Assembly: GCA_001599295.1 (NCBI GenBank)
Contig: BCGN01000003.1
Span: 535,148-599,147 of the forward strand
Length of the DNA stretch: 64,000 bases
DNA from: Sporopachydermia quercuum
Lineage: Eukaryota > Ascomycota > Sporopachydermiomycetes > Sporopachydermiales > Sporopachydermiaceae
Direction: 5' to 3'
The position numbers were made by a program, and so were the translations under genes. Below, one piece after another: positions 45,255 to 56,518 of this stretch (position 1 is its first letter; every line of letters starts with the position of its first letter). The notes beneath the pieces are model-generated. The model saw only the letters and a program-made list of their open reading frames with translations, searched no databases and had not been told where the DNA came from.

Positions 45255-47414
45255 TCAGTGCTGTATAACAAATTTGATAGGATCATCAATTGAAGTACTA
45301 ACACCTTCATNGGAAAATCGGTACATATTTACTTCAGGAGAAGAAACACCATCAGAAAGATTTCCTTGATCAATGTCATCACTTAAAGAATCACTAACAT
45401 CAAAATCATCAAAATCTTCCGAATCGTTGAGGAAACTTAGCGCATCTGCGTAAGCTTTACCTCTGGCAATTTCACTAGTATATTCACCAACTTCTTCAGA
45501 TAGTCCATCCAATTCCCCATGTTTCTTTCGCAAATCATTTCTTGCTTTTTCATATACTGTTTCAATTGTACGCTCTATTTTCATTCTATTGGATATAAAT
45601 AAAATCTTTGGAAAGGCAGTCAATTGCCCATTGCAAAGCATATCAGCCATTCTTTCTGGAGTTGGATCGGATAATATATACCAGAAGTCCCATAATCGAA
45701 TCTTGGGCCATAAAGTGATGGTTCCAGAGAATCTTTGCAACCAGATTGATGACCAATCAGAATCCTTGATTCTTGGTAATAAATCTAACGATCTCATCAA
45801 ACTCAACCATTTCTTAATTTCCAACTTGAGAAAATGTTCTATAGCTGTTCCAAGGAAGCCCCCTCTCCAGCCTTTACCATTTCTGTGGGTGACAGGTCGT
45901 CCAACAGCACCTCTGGGTGCATAGAAAAATAACGAAATATGTGGATTGACTTGGGACACAACTGAAAAGCGAACATTAAAATAAGTATTAAGAGCCTCTA
46001 CAGGAATATCTGTACGTAAGCTCCCATCCTTCCATTTACTACCAAAACTAAAAGGTGCTACCATTTCCTTTCCATCGGCAGTCCTTACTTTCATCATTAA
46101 AACAACTGGATTTAAAATACCTGGCACAGCTGCTGATGCCAATAGAGCACTCCAAATAATGCAATTGGGAGATGTAATATGGTTGCATAAAATAACTGGT
46201 GAATGAGGATCTGCAGGAACAGTAGATATGTTCAGAATTTTGCCAGTCTTTTCATAAGCCTCTTTGAAAGTTAAGGACCCACAAGTCCACCAAATACTTC
46301 TTCTGGCCCAGTCAACGGAATCGAATCTTGCACCTGTGCGCCAAAATCGTATAAACCACCAAGGAAATTTCTCCCAGGTTGCAGTAATTTTATTAGCTAG
46401 TTCAGGCACTAATAATTTTCTCACGTCTTCGTTGGAACGAGTACCAACAAGAGCAGAGACTAACCCACCTCCTGATGTTCCTGTGATTATGGTAGGTAGA
46501 ACATCATTATCCAAGAGAGCCTTCACTATGCCAAAATGAATATATGCAAAACAAGCACCACCAGAAAGACATAACGCCGTCTTACCGTAATTCTTACTGA
46601 TCAGCCTAAATATTTTGTATTTCTCAAATGGAGTCAGTGAGGGCGAATCCGAAAGATACTTCAAACTGGTAACTATTTCATCATGGTATTCCATGATCAA
46701 ATCTTTAGTCCCGTAGTAGCAGTAGGAGTACATCTTAGCAGATTCAATACCAGCAAAATTCTCTTTTACACATGATTGCAGTATAATCGATAACTCAATT
46801 ATATTATCAGTTTTCCGTGAATGTCTTAGTTTTTTGATGATTTTGTTGATGGTGTGATAGTCATAATAGAAAAATCGCGGATCACTTCTCCATTTATCTA
46901 GACCTAGTAATATGTCTAGCTTTTTCGCACTTGCTACCCATTCTTTATAGTTTTTGGCATTTTGAAGTTTCCTCCGTAATTTTTGCCGCTCACCTCTCCA
47001 GGTTATTGTATTTTCAAATAATGAAACATAGATCCTTACTAAAAAGTATAGTATAACTAGAACCAGTAGGTAGAGTAGAACGAATATTAACAAAGGCCAC
47101 CGCAGGATTTTATAGGTTAAACCCTCACGAGTATAGCTTTGTGTTGTGAGATTTCGTTTTCTACCAAATTTCCGCGGTTTACGCGTAGGTGGATTTACTT
47201 GAGATCCCTTAACTGGTTCAAAAACTGGGATCCAGTCATTCTTAGATGAAATGTATTCTACTTCTGGGGCTTCATTTACAGAATTGATTGTCATGTCATC
47301 ATCTTCTCTTGAATTCAAAGCTTTCGCAAATTCTGCAAGATGATCTTCATTCACAAAATCCGTATTGAAATCAGGAAGTTTTGATGTATCTGTTGGGGTA
47401 TAATCTGATGTCAT
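45255..47414 (-). CDS. Patatin-like lipid hydrolase, membrane-anchored (PLPL family)
   Basis: 719 residues from ATG 47414. A soluble acidic N-terminus leads to a membrane segment at about residues 108-132 (WPLLIFVLLYLLVLVILYFL). The DUF3336-type region follows (KEWVASAKKLDILLGLDKWR), then the patatin domain: oxyanion loop LSGGACFAYIHFGIVKALLD, nucleophile elbow ITGTSGGGLVSALVGTR (GTSGG, serine about residue 310) and the catalytic aspartate motif in KWKDGSLRTDIPVEALN (DGS here in place of DGG). This fits the fungal patatin-like domain-containing family related to Tgl3/4/5 triacylglycerol lipases rather than Nte1, which has cyclic-nucleotide domains. The C-terminus is acidic and Ser-rich. Confidence 0.88.
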   Translation of the reverse strand: MTSDYTPTDTSKLPDFNTDFVNEDHLAEFAKALNSREDDDMTINSVNEAPEVEYISSKNDWIPVFEPVKGSQVNPPTRKPRKFGRKRNLTTQSYTREGLTYKILRWPLLIFVLLYLLVLVILYFLVRIYVSLFENTITWRGERQKLRRKLQNAKNYKEWVASAKKLDILLGLDKWRSDPRFFYYDYHTINKIIKKLRHSRKTDNIIELSIILQSCVKENFAGIESAKMYSYCYYGTKDLIMEYHDEIVTSLKYLSDSPSLTPFEKYKIFRLISKNYGKTALCLSGGACFAYIHFGIVKALLDNDVLPTIITGTSGGGLVSALVGTRSNEDVRKLLVPELANKITATWEKFPWWFIRFWRTGARFDSVDWARRSIWWTCGSLTFKEAYEKTGKILNISTVPADPHSPVILCNHITSPNCIIWSALLASAAVPGILNPVVLMMKVRTADGKEMVAPFSFGSKWKDGSLRTDIPVEALNTYFNVRFSVVSQVNPHISLFFYAPRGAVGRPVTHRNGKGWRGGFLGTAIEHFLKLEIKKWLSLMRSLDLLPRIKDSDWSSIWLQRFSGTITLWPKIRLWDFWYILSDPTPERMADMLCNGQLTAFPKILFISNRMKIERTIETVYEKARNDLRKKHGELDGLSEEVGEYTSEIARGKAYADALSFLNDSEDFDDFDVSDSLSDDIDQGNLSDGVSSPEVNMYRFSXEGVSTSIDDPIKFVIQH

Positions 47415-49350
47415 TATTGCTAACGCCTCTGAGCAGGGCGAATATGGAGAACGCTCACTGATTAATCAATACAAATGATGAACTCTAGATAAAATGATTC
47501 NATCAAGTATTCAGAACTCCACAACTAATTCTTCCTTTTCAGTACTAGCAAAAGCACATCCAAATAACCACAACTATAGTCTCTTCCAACGTGTATCTGG
47601 GACCTATTGCCGGCATGCAGTCTTTATCATATATATACTCCACACACACTAGATTATGTTCACTGAACTAACATCCATTCAGCTAAACTGCTTGCTTATG
47701 CATTACGACGAGTCTGGTTACCAACTAGTATCCTTATTAGTTTATGTATATCGACTCATTTCCTTGATAACTGGAAGGCCACTCAACATCAAAAATAATC
47801 TTACGTCTCAACCCTTCGATTAGAATGCAAATCACTTGATTGTGTGGAGATGAGATGTGGATGAGGACTAGAAGACTGAAGAGGACCACTTTACAGACAC
47901 ATACATGGGTTTTCGGACGAGTGAACGATAAGNGAGAAAATAAAGGATTACATAAACATACGAACACTCTCGTGAGAAATTAAAGTTATGATCTTGAAAG
48001 CATGGAAATAAAATATGATAAAGTCTATTTCAAATCTAAGTCAATCAAATGAGCATGTAACAACTTTACAATCAGAGAGCTTCTGTTGATAGCTTAATAT
48101 CAATTAAAATAGAGATTTATGATATGATAAAAATGGAATCTTTTCATTGTATGAGTTTTGATTGTCTTATGGTTAATTTTTTGATGTAGAGATACAGCTT
48201 CATGTCAAGTAGTTATTTTCAATTCAATATGGTATCTCCACTATTGATCTCAAATGCAATATCCTATCACATCACTGGATTTGTCTTGATCAATTAAATT
48301 GGCTGCTACTTAATATAATGGCAAAGTACTTCCGTGCTACCAACACACATTTCTTCATAATATGTCAGAATTACGTCTTGTAACAATAGTTGATGGAAAA
48401 CCTAGCAAGTGCTAATATATTCTCCCCTAATAATTAGAATGATNGCACATATCAATCGAATACAATTCAATTCACAGCTGAACATTCAACAACATTCTTA
48501 TGAAAGACTAAACCGTTTGATTCAATCGTCTGATTTTCTTTTCAAGCGACCGAACTATCAGAAAAATATAGATAATTGTCTCTGTGGATGAACAATTTCC
48601 TTACAAATTGTTGAATTAGTCTTTGACAAGTATGCGTAATTATGCAGGAAATTTTATGTTGCATAAAGCATTAACACCCCATATGAAGACAATGCATCAT
48701 TTTTTGACAAACATGCTGCTCATATAATATAAGACGATTAAAAGTGTAAAACTAGAATGTTCAGTAAAATATTTACTTTTACAAATGTTAACCTGAAGGC
48801 AATGAATCACATAATAACAACTACTTCTATATTCCCTCCCATAACACTTCCCAGATCTTATCTCATGTGCAACTTACATCAGGCGACATGAAACCGCTGG
48901 CAATAAACCAAACCTTATTCTCAACACAATTGCATGAAATCTCCTATCAAGGAAAATATCCAGTGCCAATAGAAGTCTTTAAGCAGTAAATCAGTAACAA
49001 TGCCATAGAAATGAGATCAAAATTGACTTTTCATAGATACAATAATAAACATAGTGTACGCCGGAAGAGTTTTAGAAAATTTTTGTAGTTGATTGATGTA
49101 TATCAATAGTAGTTGGAATAGCTTGCATGTTTTTTTAGTCTGAGCTCAAAACTGGAAACACCGGCAGAAATATCGTTAAGTGAAGTACTTATTGTTGTGA
49201 AAGAAAGAGCGACATACAAGGTGATAAACATCAGTGAATAGGATAGAAAATTAACAGAAAGCGAGATTTAGCCATATAAAGACCATCAAAAGCCCAAGTT
49301 ACGTTTTGAGCTTGGAAACAGCTAATTGAACGGAAGGTCTAATAATTGGC
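47415..49350. other. Long divergent intergenic region
   Basis: About 1.9 kb between the patatin and Rho genes. Only short frames; a minus-strand ATG with a GTAAGT donor near 48888 was noted but not supported. No RNA gene recognised. Two ambiguous bases. Confidence 0.4.
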
Positions 49351-50454
49351 ATGCAGGGACAAGAAAGGATATGGCAAGAGTCAGATATAGACTATCACAT
49401 AAAGATTGTGGTAGTAGGAGATGGAGGATGCGGTAAAACTTGTCTTCTTGTTTCTTATAGTAAAGGAGAGTTTCCAGAGGAATATATTCCCACAGTATTC
49501 GAAAATTATGTAACTATAGTGGAAAATAAGAAAAGTGGGAGTATTATAGAATTGGCCTTATGGGATACAGCAGGACAGGAAGAATATGATAGATTGAGAC
49601 CACTAAGCTATCCCGACGTGAATGTTTTATTACCGTGCTTCTCTGTTGACAGTAGAGCCTCATTGGAAAACATTGCTGATAAATGGATGCCCGAATTACA
49701 ACATTTCTGTCCTGGTGTGCCAATAATATTGATAGGATTGAAATCAGATCTAAGACAAACTATGCCAAATAGAGAATGTGTTGATATAGAGGAAGGTTTA
49801 GCAATGGCCAAAAGGATAGATGCAGTTTCCTATATAGAGTGTTCTGCAAAATATATGGATGGTGTCAATGAAGTTTTTAACGAGGCTATTAACATTGGTA
49901 TAACAGAGATTGATGAAAGCTATGAGCCAGATAGTATGATATATCCAAGTGCGAAGGCGGAAGAATCTGCCAAAGCTCGAAAAGTATCAGGTGTACTGCG
50001 AACGAGCATGGGAAATGGTTTAAATAAGATAATCAACCTTAAGATAAGGAAACGAGGCGAAAAGGTCAAAAACAATCCTTATGGTGATAATTCTGGATTT
50101 TCAGAAAGGCGTGATGTCAATTCATTCTCTACAGTGAGACGAAGTTCAAATTATAGAGTACTCAATCGGGATGATCCTGATACAAGTATGCAATCATCGG
50201 TTGGAATCTCTGAGTCGAAGGGTGAAAATTATACAGTTTTCAGACAGGGACAAGAGAATAGAAGGAAAACTGGTAATTATTATTATGACTCTGAGAAGTT
50301 TCAGAAGGCGAGAAATGCTTCAAAAATGAATATTGAGTTGCTTGACCCCGTTGAAGACTCACCTGTCACGCAAGTTGATAATGTTGTTACTTCAAGTAAG
50401 AGTGAGCCCAAGAAATCCAAAAGGAAATCATACAAGAAATGCATAATCCTGTGA
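49351..50454 (+). CDS. Rho-family GTPase with long basic C-terminal extension (Rho3/Rho4-like)
   Basis: 367 residues. GTPase motifs: P-loop [14 protein letters not shown] (G1 at residues 23-30, with Gly where Ala is usual), effector loop [13 protein letters not shown]3 [18 protein letters not shown], Rho-type [20 protein letters not shown]4 IGLKSDLR and G5 [15 protein letters not shown]. The Gln needed for hydrolysis is present. The GTPase domain ends near residue 185; about 180 residues of basic Ser/Asn-rich sequence follow, then a polybasic KSKRKSYKK and the CAAX box CIIL, a geranylgeranyl-type signal. The effector loop is like Rho4 and EGLAMAKR is like Rho3, so it belongs to that exocytosis and septation branch. 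The long tail is unusual. Confidence 0.88.
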   Translation: MQGQERIWQESDIDYHIKIVVVGDGGCGKTCLLVSYSKGEFPEEYIPTVFENYVTIVENKKSGSIIELALWDTAGQEEYDRLRPLSYPDVNVLLPCFSVDSRASLENIADKWMPELQHFCPGVPIILIGLKSDLRQTMPNRECVDIEEGLAMAKRIDAVSYIECSAKYMDGVNEVFNEAINIGITEIDESYEPDSMIYPSAKAEESAKARKVSGVLRTSMGNGLNKIINLKIRKRGEKVKNNPYGDNSGFSERRDVNSFSTVRRSSNYRVLNRDDPDTSMQSSVGISESKGENYTVFRQGQENRRKTGNYYYDSEKFQKARNASKMNIELLDPVEDSPVTQVDNVVTSSKSEPKKSKRKSYKKCIIL

Positions 50455-51613
50455 AAACTTCATAATCCAATTCGCATGTGCATTATTTATCCTGTTTCAC
50501 AATTCATCGGCGCCAAGCAAAATGTCAAATCAAATACCTTTCGGCAACTGTGTATTAAATAGATCAATGTATTATTATTTTCATTATTATCGGCCTTATT
50601 ATAAACTGACTTTTCACAACTAATTTAACTGCCGGGTTCAAAGCTACACTTAAGATCTATCATTGTGTGCTTCTGCTGATACATCAGGATCTGTCTACCT
50701 TTATATGCACATTCTCAGCACTAAATATAACATAATGGTTTCCACTATAGTGACACGGCACCTAATAATAGATTACTGACTATCGAACAATAATGATGAT
50801 AAAAGTATCATTTTTTGAATCAAATCTACCATGCCTAGGGTTGAGTTCATTATCCTGACTGAAAGTATGGTTGGAGTGCACACTCTCTCTATTCATTGTT
50901 CCACCGTTAGAAGTATAATATATTTCCTGCCTCCCACAATTCCATTTGCCTGCCTCTATTTCTCAAGTATGGACAGTTTCTATATCTTATTGATCTGATA
51001 TTCCCTTCTCTTTTATCTTATGCTTTTTTCTTATCATGCTTAGGTCATTGTGCTCACCTTGAGGATATCCGGTTTCAGTTTCTCCGGTTCCGTTCATTTG
51101 TGATCCGCTGGACAATTAGATGATCCGGATCCCTAAAGCTCGGCTCACATAATTCGTTCAATCAATCTCACTCTCTTAATAATGAATAACGAAATATCAT
51201 TAAATATTTATTCTAGTCTGTTTTACTATTATAGTTATCGTAACATCTCATATGTATTCATTATCACTTTTCTATATAGTTAAATTCAATCTTTTTACAT
51301 ATTGCAATTCAAATCATTGCTTTCTCCATCCAATCGTTTACCATAAAACTTTGCTTATCTAATTTTCTTTTACCACTAAAATTTTTTATTACTATGAGAA
51401 AGTAGTAGGCGACCGCTCTATGGGCAGATTTTAATGAGACAAAATATAAATGTTGTATAGATTGATTTTATATATAATATATAATAATAAAAAGTAGTGG
51501 AGCTCCATTTAACCTACTTTTTTACTATAGGATTGTATTGCTTAGTGAAGTTTCTGGGATAATTGTCATGGTGAGAGGGTAGAATTATCAGGTGAACAGT
51601 TTGATGTAAATTG
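50455..51613. other. Intergenic, no gene seen
   Basis: AT-rich spacer between the Rho gene and TRM2. TA-rich run near 51470-51490, close upstream of TRM2. No coding frame recognised. Confidence 0.45.
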
Positions 51614-53620
51614 ATGTATAGGTTGACAGGTAGAGGCAATAGTTTAGTTTCGAGAGGTCTAAGTAGAGTATTTATGAGAATGGCTTCAGAACAAATATTG
51701 AAACGAAAGGGTAGCAATGGCTACGTTGCAGTTGCTAGACCTCAGAAGAAGAAAGCATTCCGACGAAGGAAGTATAGTGAGAAACCGTTTGAGAGTACTG
51801 GTCATTATGGAGTGCTGTTGAAGGATATTGAAGACTATTTACATTCAATCAACGAAGGGAAAGAAGATGATGAAAAGATAAAATGGGATGATATCACCAA
51901 TGATGTTGAATCAGTATTAAATAGAGATCTTGATGTTGAAAAGTTTCATGGAGTTGTTGAGAATGTTAGAATTGATAGAGTCAATGGTAATGGTGATGGT
52001 ATGGCAATTATTTTTCGTAAAGCAGAGGTCTTCGAAAGATCCGAAGAATCTCGCTGTTTTCAACCAGAATATGAAGCTAAAGTATTAGAAAAGTTCGATG
52101 GATCAAAACCAATATTAGTAGTGGTCCCATGTGCAGTTGAAGGTGATATTGTGGATATCAAATTATTAAGCACTTACACAAAGCATATCACAGCGAAGAT
52201 CATAAGATTAGTGAAACCATCAGCACATTATAGGCAGTATGCTGTTCCTGGTTTGAAAGTAGATAATACTAAATTTGAAGATGCTCCTAGGCAGTTGTGT
52301 CAATATTTTGGCCAATGTGGTGGATGTCAATTTCAAATGATGAGTTATGAGCATCAATTAGCTCTTAAACGTCAGACAATTGTCAATGCTTATAAGTACT
52401 TCGCCAATCTAAACAATGACTTTTTCACATTGTTAAGAGAAAAAATACTTTCAACTATTGGATCACCAAAAATTTATGAATATAGAACAAAGTTGACTCC
52501 ACATTTTGACGTACAGAGAAGATATCAAATCAAAGGATCCACTGGTGATGACAAGAACTCTTTACCAGAGGCACCACCTGTTGGTTTCATGAAGAAAGAT
52601 TCCGGTCAGGTAATGGATATAGAAGATTGCATCATTGGAACTGCTGTATTACGAAGACAAAATACGATTGAACGTGAAAAAGTTAAGAAAAACTTTAGAT
52701 CGTATAAGCGAGGTGCGACCATTCTTTTACGAGAAGATACAAAATTAGCAACTGATGAATTTGAAGTTCAAAAAGAAGATAATATAATAGAGGAAGAAAT
52801 TCATGGTGCTAAATTCAACAAAAGATGTGTCACAGATCAAAAACAATTGGTTTCTGAATTTATTAATGGCTATAGATTTACTTTCCCTGCTGGAGCTTTC
52901 TTTCAAAACAACAACTCCATTCTACCTCTTGTCAGTCAATATGTTAGCGATAACTTGGTGCCTGTGGATGGTATTGCTGTTGCTAGAAGTTTAAGAAATA
53001 TTGATAATTCTTTGAGGAATAAAATAATCAGCGGCGATTACAATTTGAGCGTTCCTACCTATGTAATTGATACATACTGTGGCTCTGGTTTCTTTGGCAT
53101 TATGAGTAGTTCTAAGGTATACAGGACGATTGGTATTGAAATTAGTATTGATTCTGTTAGATTTGCAGAAGGAAACGCTCGTCAAAATAACGTAACCAAT
53201 GTGAAATATCAAGTCGGTGAATCAGAGAAGATTTTTGACAATATCAAGAAGTTCGATCTACTTGATCAAGAAGTCATACAGCCTGATGATGAAAGCAAAA
53301 CTTTCAAATTTGATCTATCCAAGTTTGACAAACAAACAGAATCTCAAGAAGAATATATTGATAACAATTTCACTACAGTCATTATTGATCCACCTAGAAA
53401 AGGATGCGATGAACAATTTTTGAAACAGCTTTCTGATTTTCAGGCCAAGCGTATTGTCTATATCTCTTGCAACGTTAACTCTCAAGCAAGGGATCTAGGC
53501 TTTTTCTTCAACGAGCTCAAAAATATCGATCATTATTCAATTGAATCTGTCCGTGGATTTGACTTTTTCCCCCAGACGTATCACGTTGAAAGTGTTTTGG
53601 TTCTTAATAGATTGGAATAA
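51614..53620 (+). CDS. TRM2: tRNA m5U54 methyltransferase Trm2
   Basis: Makes 5-methyluridine at tRNA position 54. 668 residues from ATG 51614, with further in-frame ATGs at 51674 and 51680 (MASEQILKRKG). Parts in order: TRAM-like region at about residues 115-205, cysteine cluster CQYFGQCGGCQFQ (about 229), SAM loop IDTYCGSGFFGIM (about 484), acidic IGIEISIDSVRFAEGNARQN, substrate motif VIIDPPRKGCDEQF (about 590) and the nucleophile motif RIVYISCNVNSQARDL, cysteine about 617. The last lines HYSIESVRGFDFFPQTYHVE match the family end. The first 20 residues are Arg-rich with no acid, so a mitochondrial form from the first ATG is possible. Confidence 0.95.
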   Translation: MYRLTGRGNSLVSRGLSRVFMRMASEQILKRKGSNGYVAVARPQKKKAFRRRKYSEKPFESTGHYGVLLKDIEDYLHSINEGKEDDEKIKWDDITNDVESVLNRDLDVEKFHGVVENVRIDRVNGNGDGMAIIFRKAEVFERSEESRCFQPEYEAKVLEKFDGSKPILVVVPCAVEGDIVDIKLLSTYTKHITAKIIRLVKPSAHYRQYAVPGLKVDNTKFEDAPRQLCQYFGQCGGCQFQMMSYEHQLALKRQTIVNAYKYFANLNNDFFTLLREKILSTIGSPKIYEYRTKLTPHFDVQRRYQIKGSTGDDKNSLPEAPPVGFMKKDSGQVMDIEDCIIGTAVLRRQNTIEREKVKKNFRSYKRGATILLREDTKLATDEFEVQKEDNIIEEEIHGAKFNKRCVTDQKQLVSEFINGYRFTFPAGAFFQNNNSILPLVSQYVSDNLVPVDGIAVARSLRNIDNSLRNKIISGDYNLSVPTYVIDTYCGSGFFGIMSSSKVYRTIGIEISIDSVRFAEGNARQNNVTNVKYQVGESEKIFDNIKKFDLLDQEVIQPDDESKTFKFDLSKFDKQTESQEEYIDNNFTTVIIDPPRKGCDEQFLKQLSDFQAKRIVYISCNVNSQARDLGFFFNELKNIDHYSIESVRGFDFFPQTYHVESVLVLNRLE

Positions 53621-56518
53621 AGTAGAACCGTCGACATCTTTCTACTCAAGGACAGAAGGGGAATTATCGTTTGGCGAAGCTCCTATGCTCTTCCCTTTAT
53701 TTTTACTGTACCATATTGCATCATGTTTTAATTTATATTAGACTTAAAAATAAGATCAATCTACTTATTTACTGCATAATTTTTGTTCCTCTTCTGAATC
53801 TTTGCCTCATATCGTTTTTTTTTGCTTTCTGGTAATCTGTAGTTCTGTACCAACAGTCTGTGTTATCGTATGAACAATAACCAAGGGATATATATACCTG
53901 CCTTATTGTCAGGCAAAAGATAAATTATGGATGCTTATCAGTTTATTTCAATTCATAAGCTGTTCAAAACGCAGTGAATTTAGATATAGCTATACATGGC
54001 ACATCGCATAGAAGAACTACTTTCAGTTCATAAACCTAGAGATTTGATCCTGAACTCGTTAGAAATTCCAGGAATTCCGAAAGAGATAAACATCTCCTAG
54101 TATTTGTGCGGAAAATAGGATATAGAATTTAACCTTTCATGAGATATTGCATTTCACCACCAACCTCAACGCTACTTTCTTATGAATTACATAACCAATA
54201 GAATAATCTTGGTTAAGCAAGCCACTCTCACCTTGTGTATCTGATGATAAACCACTCTAACTCTTTTTTAATTCTTTGGGCACCAATTTATCAAGCATTT
54301 ATCTGGATATTTTCCTGATAATCTATCTGCTCGTCGGAATCATACTGTTCCATTCCAAAACACTTTGTTAAACCTCGCAATATATTCCTCCAAAGTTTCT
54401 ATACATACACAGTGCAAGAANACAGTATGTATTCTCAATCCTAAATTGAGATCTAACTTTAATATCTACTATGATATCTTTAGTAACTTCGTCTTCTTAA
54501 ACAAATAATGCCTAGCGTCTTCTTTTTTCTATTGGAAAAGAATATTTTAGTTACACATTGGTCATCAAGTGAGCTTCGTCAAGCTCTTGATATTGATTTC
54601 TGATTAATCTTTTCTTCAAATATTGGTACAATAGCTACAATACAATACAAACCCCATGTTCATTTGACGTATCAACTTTGAATAGGTTCTTCTATATTTC
54701 CTCTCAACATACTGCATATATGAAAATCAACCATGAACTCTCTCCGCTGTAGATTCTGGACAAAGTCAAGCCTTCTCATTACCATCTCATTATACTTTCT
54801 CATCTTATATTTATATCTGCTCAACAATTTTTAGACTTCGCTCTTTATCTCTGTCCCTCGTGCTCTCTCATCGCGCTGAGGTTTTCTTCTGACTTCATAG
54901 TTTAACGATTTTCTACAAATTTCTCATTTCATGTCACCTCGGTTCAATTTTATTCTCTTTTCCAAACAGAGTCCTTTTCCTATTGAAGCATATGATGATA
55001 TGACAATCGCCCTTTAATAGGACAAAGCGGTAGGATTACATAGATAGCTATATATGCAAGATAAATATAAATATATGATTACCAGCAAGCAATAAAGAGA
55101 GTTTCGGCACTCAAATTAATTGAGTTATAATAGTAATTCACCTCCATATCATGATGATCTTGGGTGATCTACTATCTCTCAATACCAACTTAAAATAAAT
55201 GATTACGTAACGTTAAAAGTAAAACATAAATGAGCATTCATCAGAATACCATCAAAATATCATTAAAAGAAAGACCCTCTCTATTGAAAAACTATACTCT
55301 AGATACAACGATATGTAATGGAAAAATAACTGATACTTAGTTATATGTTTATTCGCGTTATGCTTATCGTCAGCTTGTTGTTACGGTGTAGATACCATTG
55401 TCAACCCCTTTTTCATTTCCTTTAATATTTTGTTTGCAACAGATGCTAGATGGAGGGACTTGGCTTTAAGGTTTAATTCTTAGAAATTAAGTTATGTTAG
55501 GAGAAACCTTAACCACAGGGCTACTTAAAAGCTTTCAACGATCTTAATTTTCCAATCCGTTGAAATTGTTTCTTTACTTTATGCACGATTCCTTTGCTTA
55601 TACTTACTAAATATAGAATGATTTTAAATACCTCATATTAATAGTTTTATTTCGTTCTCTCTTCTTTTTGTTGAGATTTTTTGCGGAGCCTGTTCATGTT
55701 GTTCAAAGTTTGCTCCAGCTTAAGGTTTCTACTAAATAATGTATGAGTTTCTGACTTTATTTCAGAATCTTTTAACTCAAACTAAGACTCGGTTGTTTCT
55801 TTTGGGTTTTCGCTTCATGCAGAAAAAATAAAGAAAAGTAATTTAATTTTATCATAGCCACAACCAAACCCATAAATTACGAGACATTCCTGTTTTGTCC
55901 TATGAGTAAGTCGCGCCGCGTCCTAATGAGAATCGACCAGAGATCTTCCTGTGCTTATCGTAGAAAAAAATCAATAGTACGATAGTTTGAGTGTTTTCCA
56001 GGATACAAAACAGAAGTAGTGTGATATTAGCAACTACATAGACCTACAGAAAACTATGCATTCTGTTCTTTTGTCGTGGTGAAGATATGATAAGAAAATA
56101 AGAACGGTACTTGCCTTGTTACTGAAAATTAGATTCCTCTAGCTTTTAACTTCAACGTACTTTGCCTCTGAAGTGTGCTAGGTGATTGATTAGTTGTTGT
56201 GTGTATCAAGTATCAATACTTTCTTTTTTAGTGAACTTCAAGTTTATTTCCATTGAGCGAGCTAACAACAACGGCGTACAACGTTAGGAGAAGTACTTGT
56301 AACGTGTGGAGTTTATCTTCATTTTGGCACATGTATTTTGAAAGGTCCAAATTGAAGTATAAGAGATACAGGCCTAGCATTTACTTGTATATTCTGAATG
56401 TACTCTAGATGAATTCTTGTTCCCAAGAAAGATCGACTTATTAGCACTTGACCAAGGATACAAGGATAAAAGGACACAAGGACAACCTTTGATTATCAGT
56501 CTACTAACTTCATTCAAG
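53621..56518. other. Longest gene-free stretch in the window
   Basis: About 2.9 kb between TRM2 and the LCB3-like gene. Only short frames without protein-like character; C/T-rich runs on the plus strand (for example around 54750-54960) and one ambiguous base. No tRNA, repeat array or element ends recognised. It could hold a noncoding RNA or a large promoter. Confidence 0.4.

Noticed and set aside
45589-45924. 111-codon frame opposite the patatin gene
   Set aside because: Antisense shadow of a firmly identified gene.
48740-48930. Possible two-exon minus-strand mini-gene (MSPD then a hydrophobic tail) with GTAAGT near 48888
   Set aside because: First exon is four codons, second exon has no recognisable character; likely chance.
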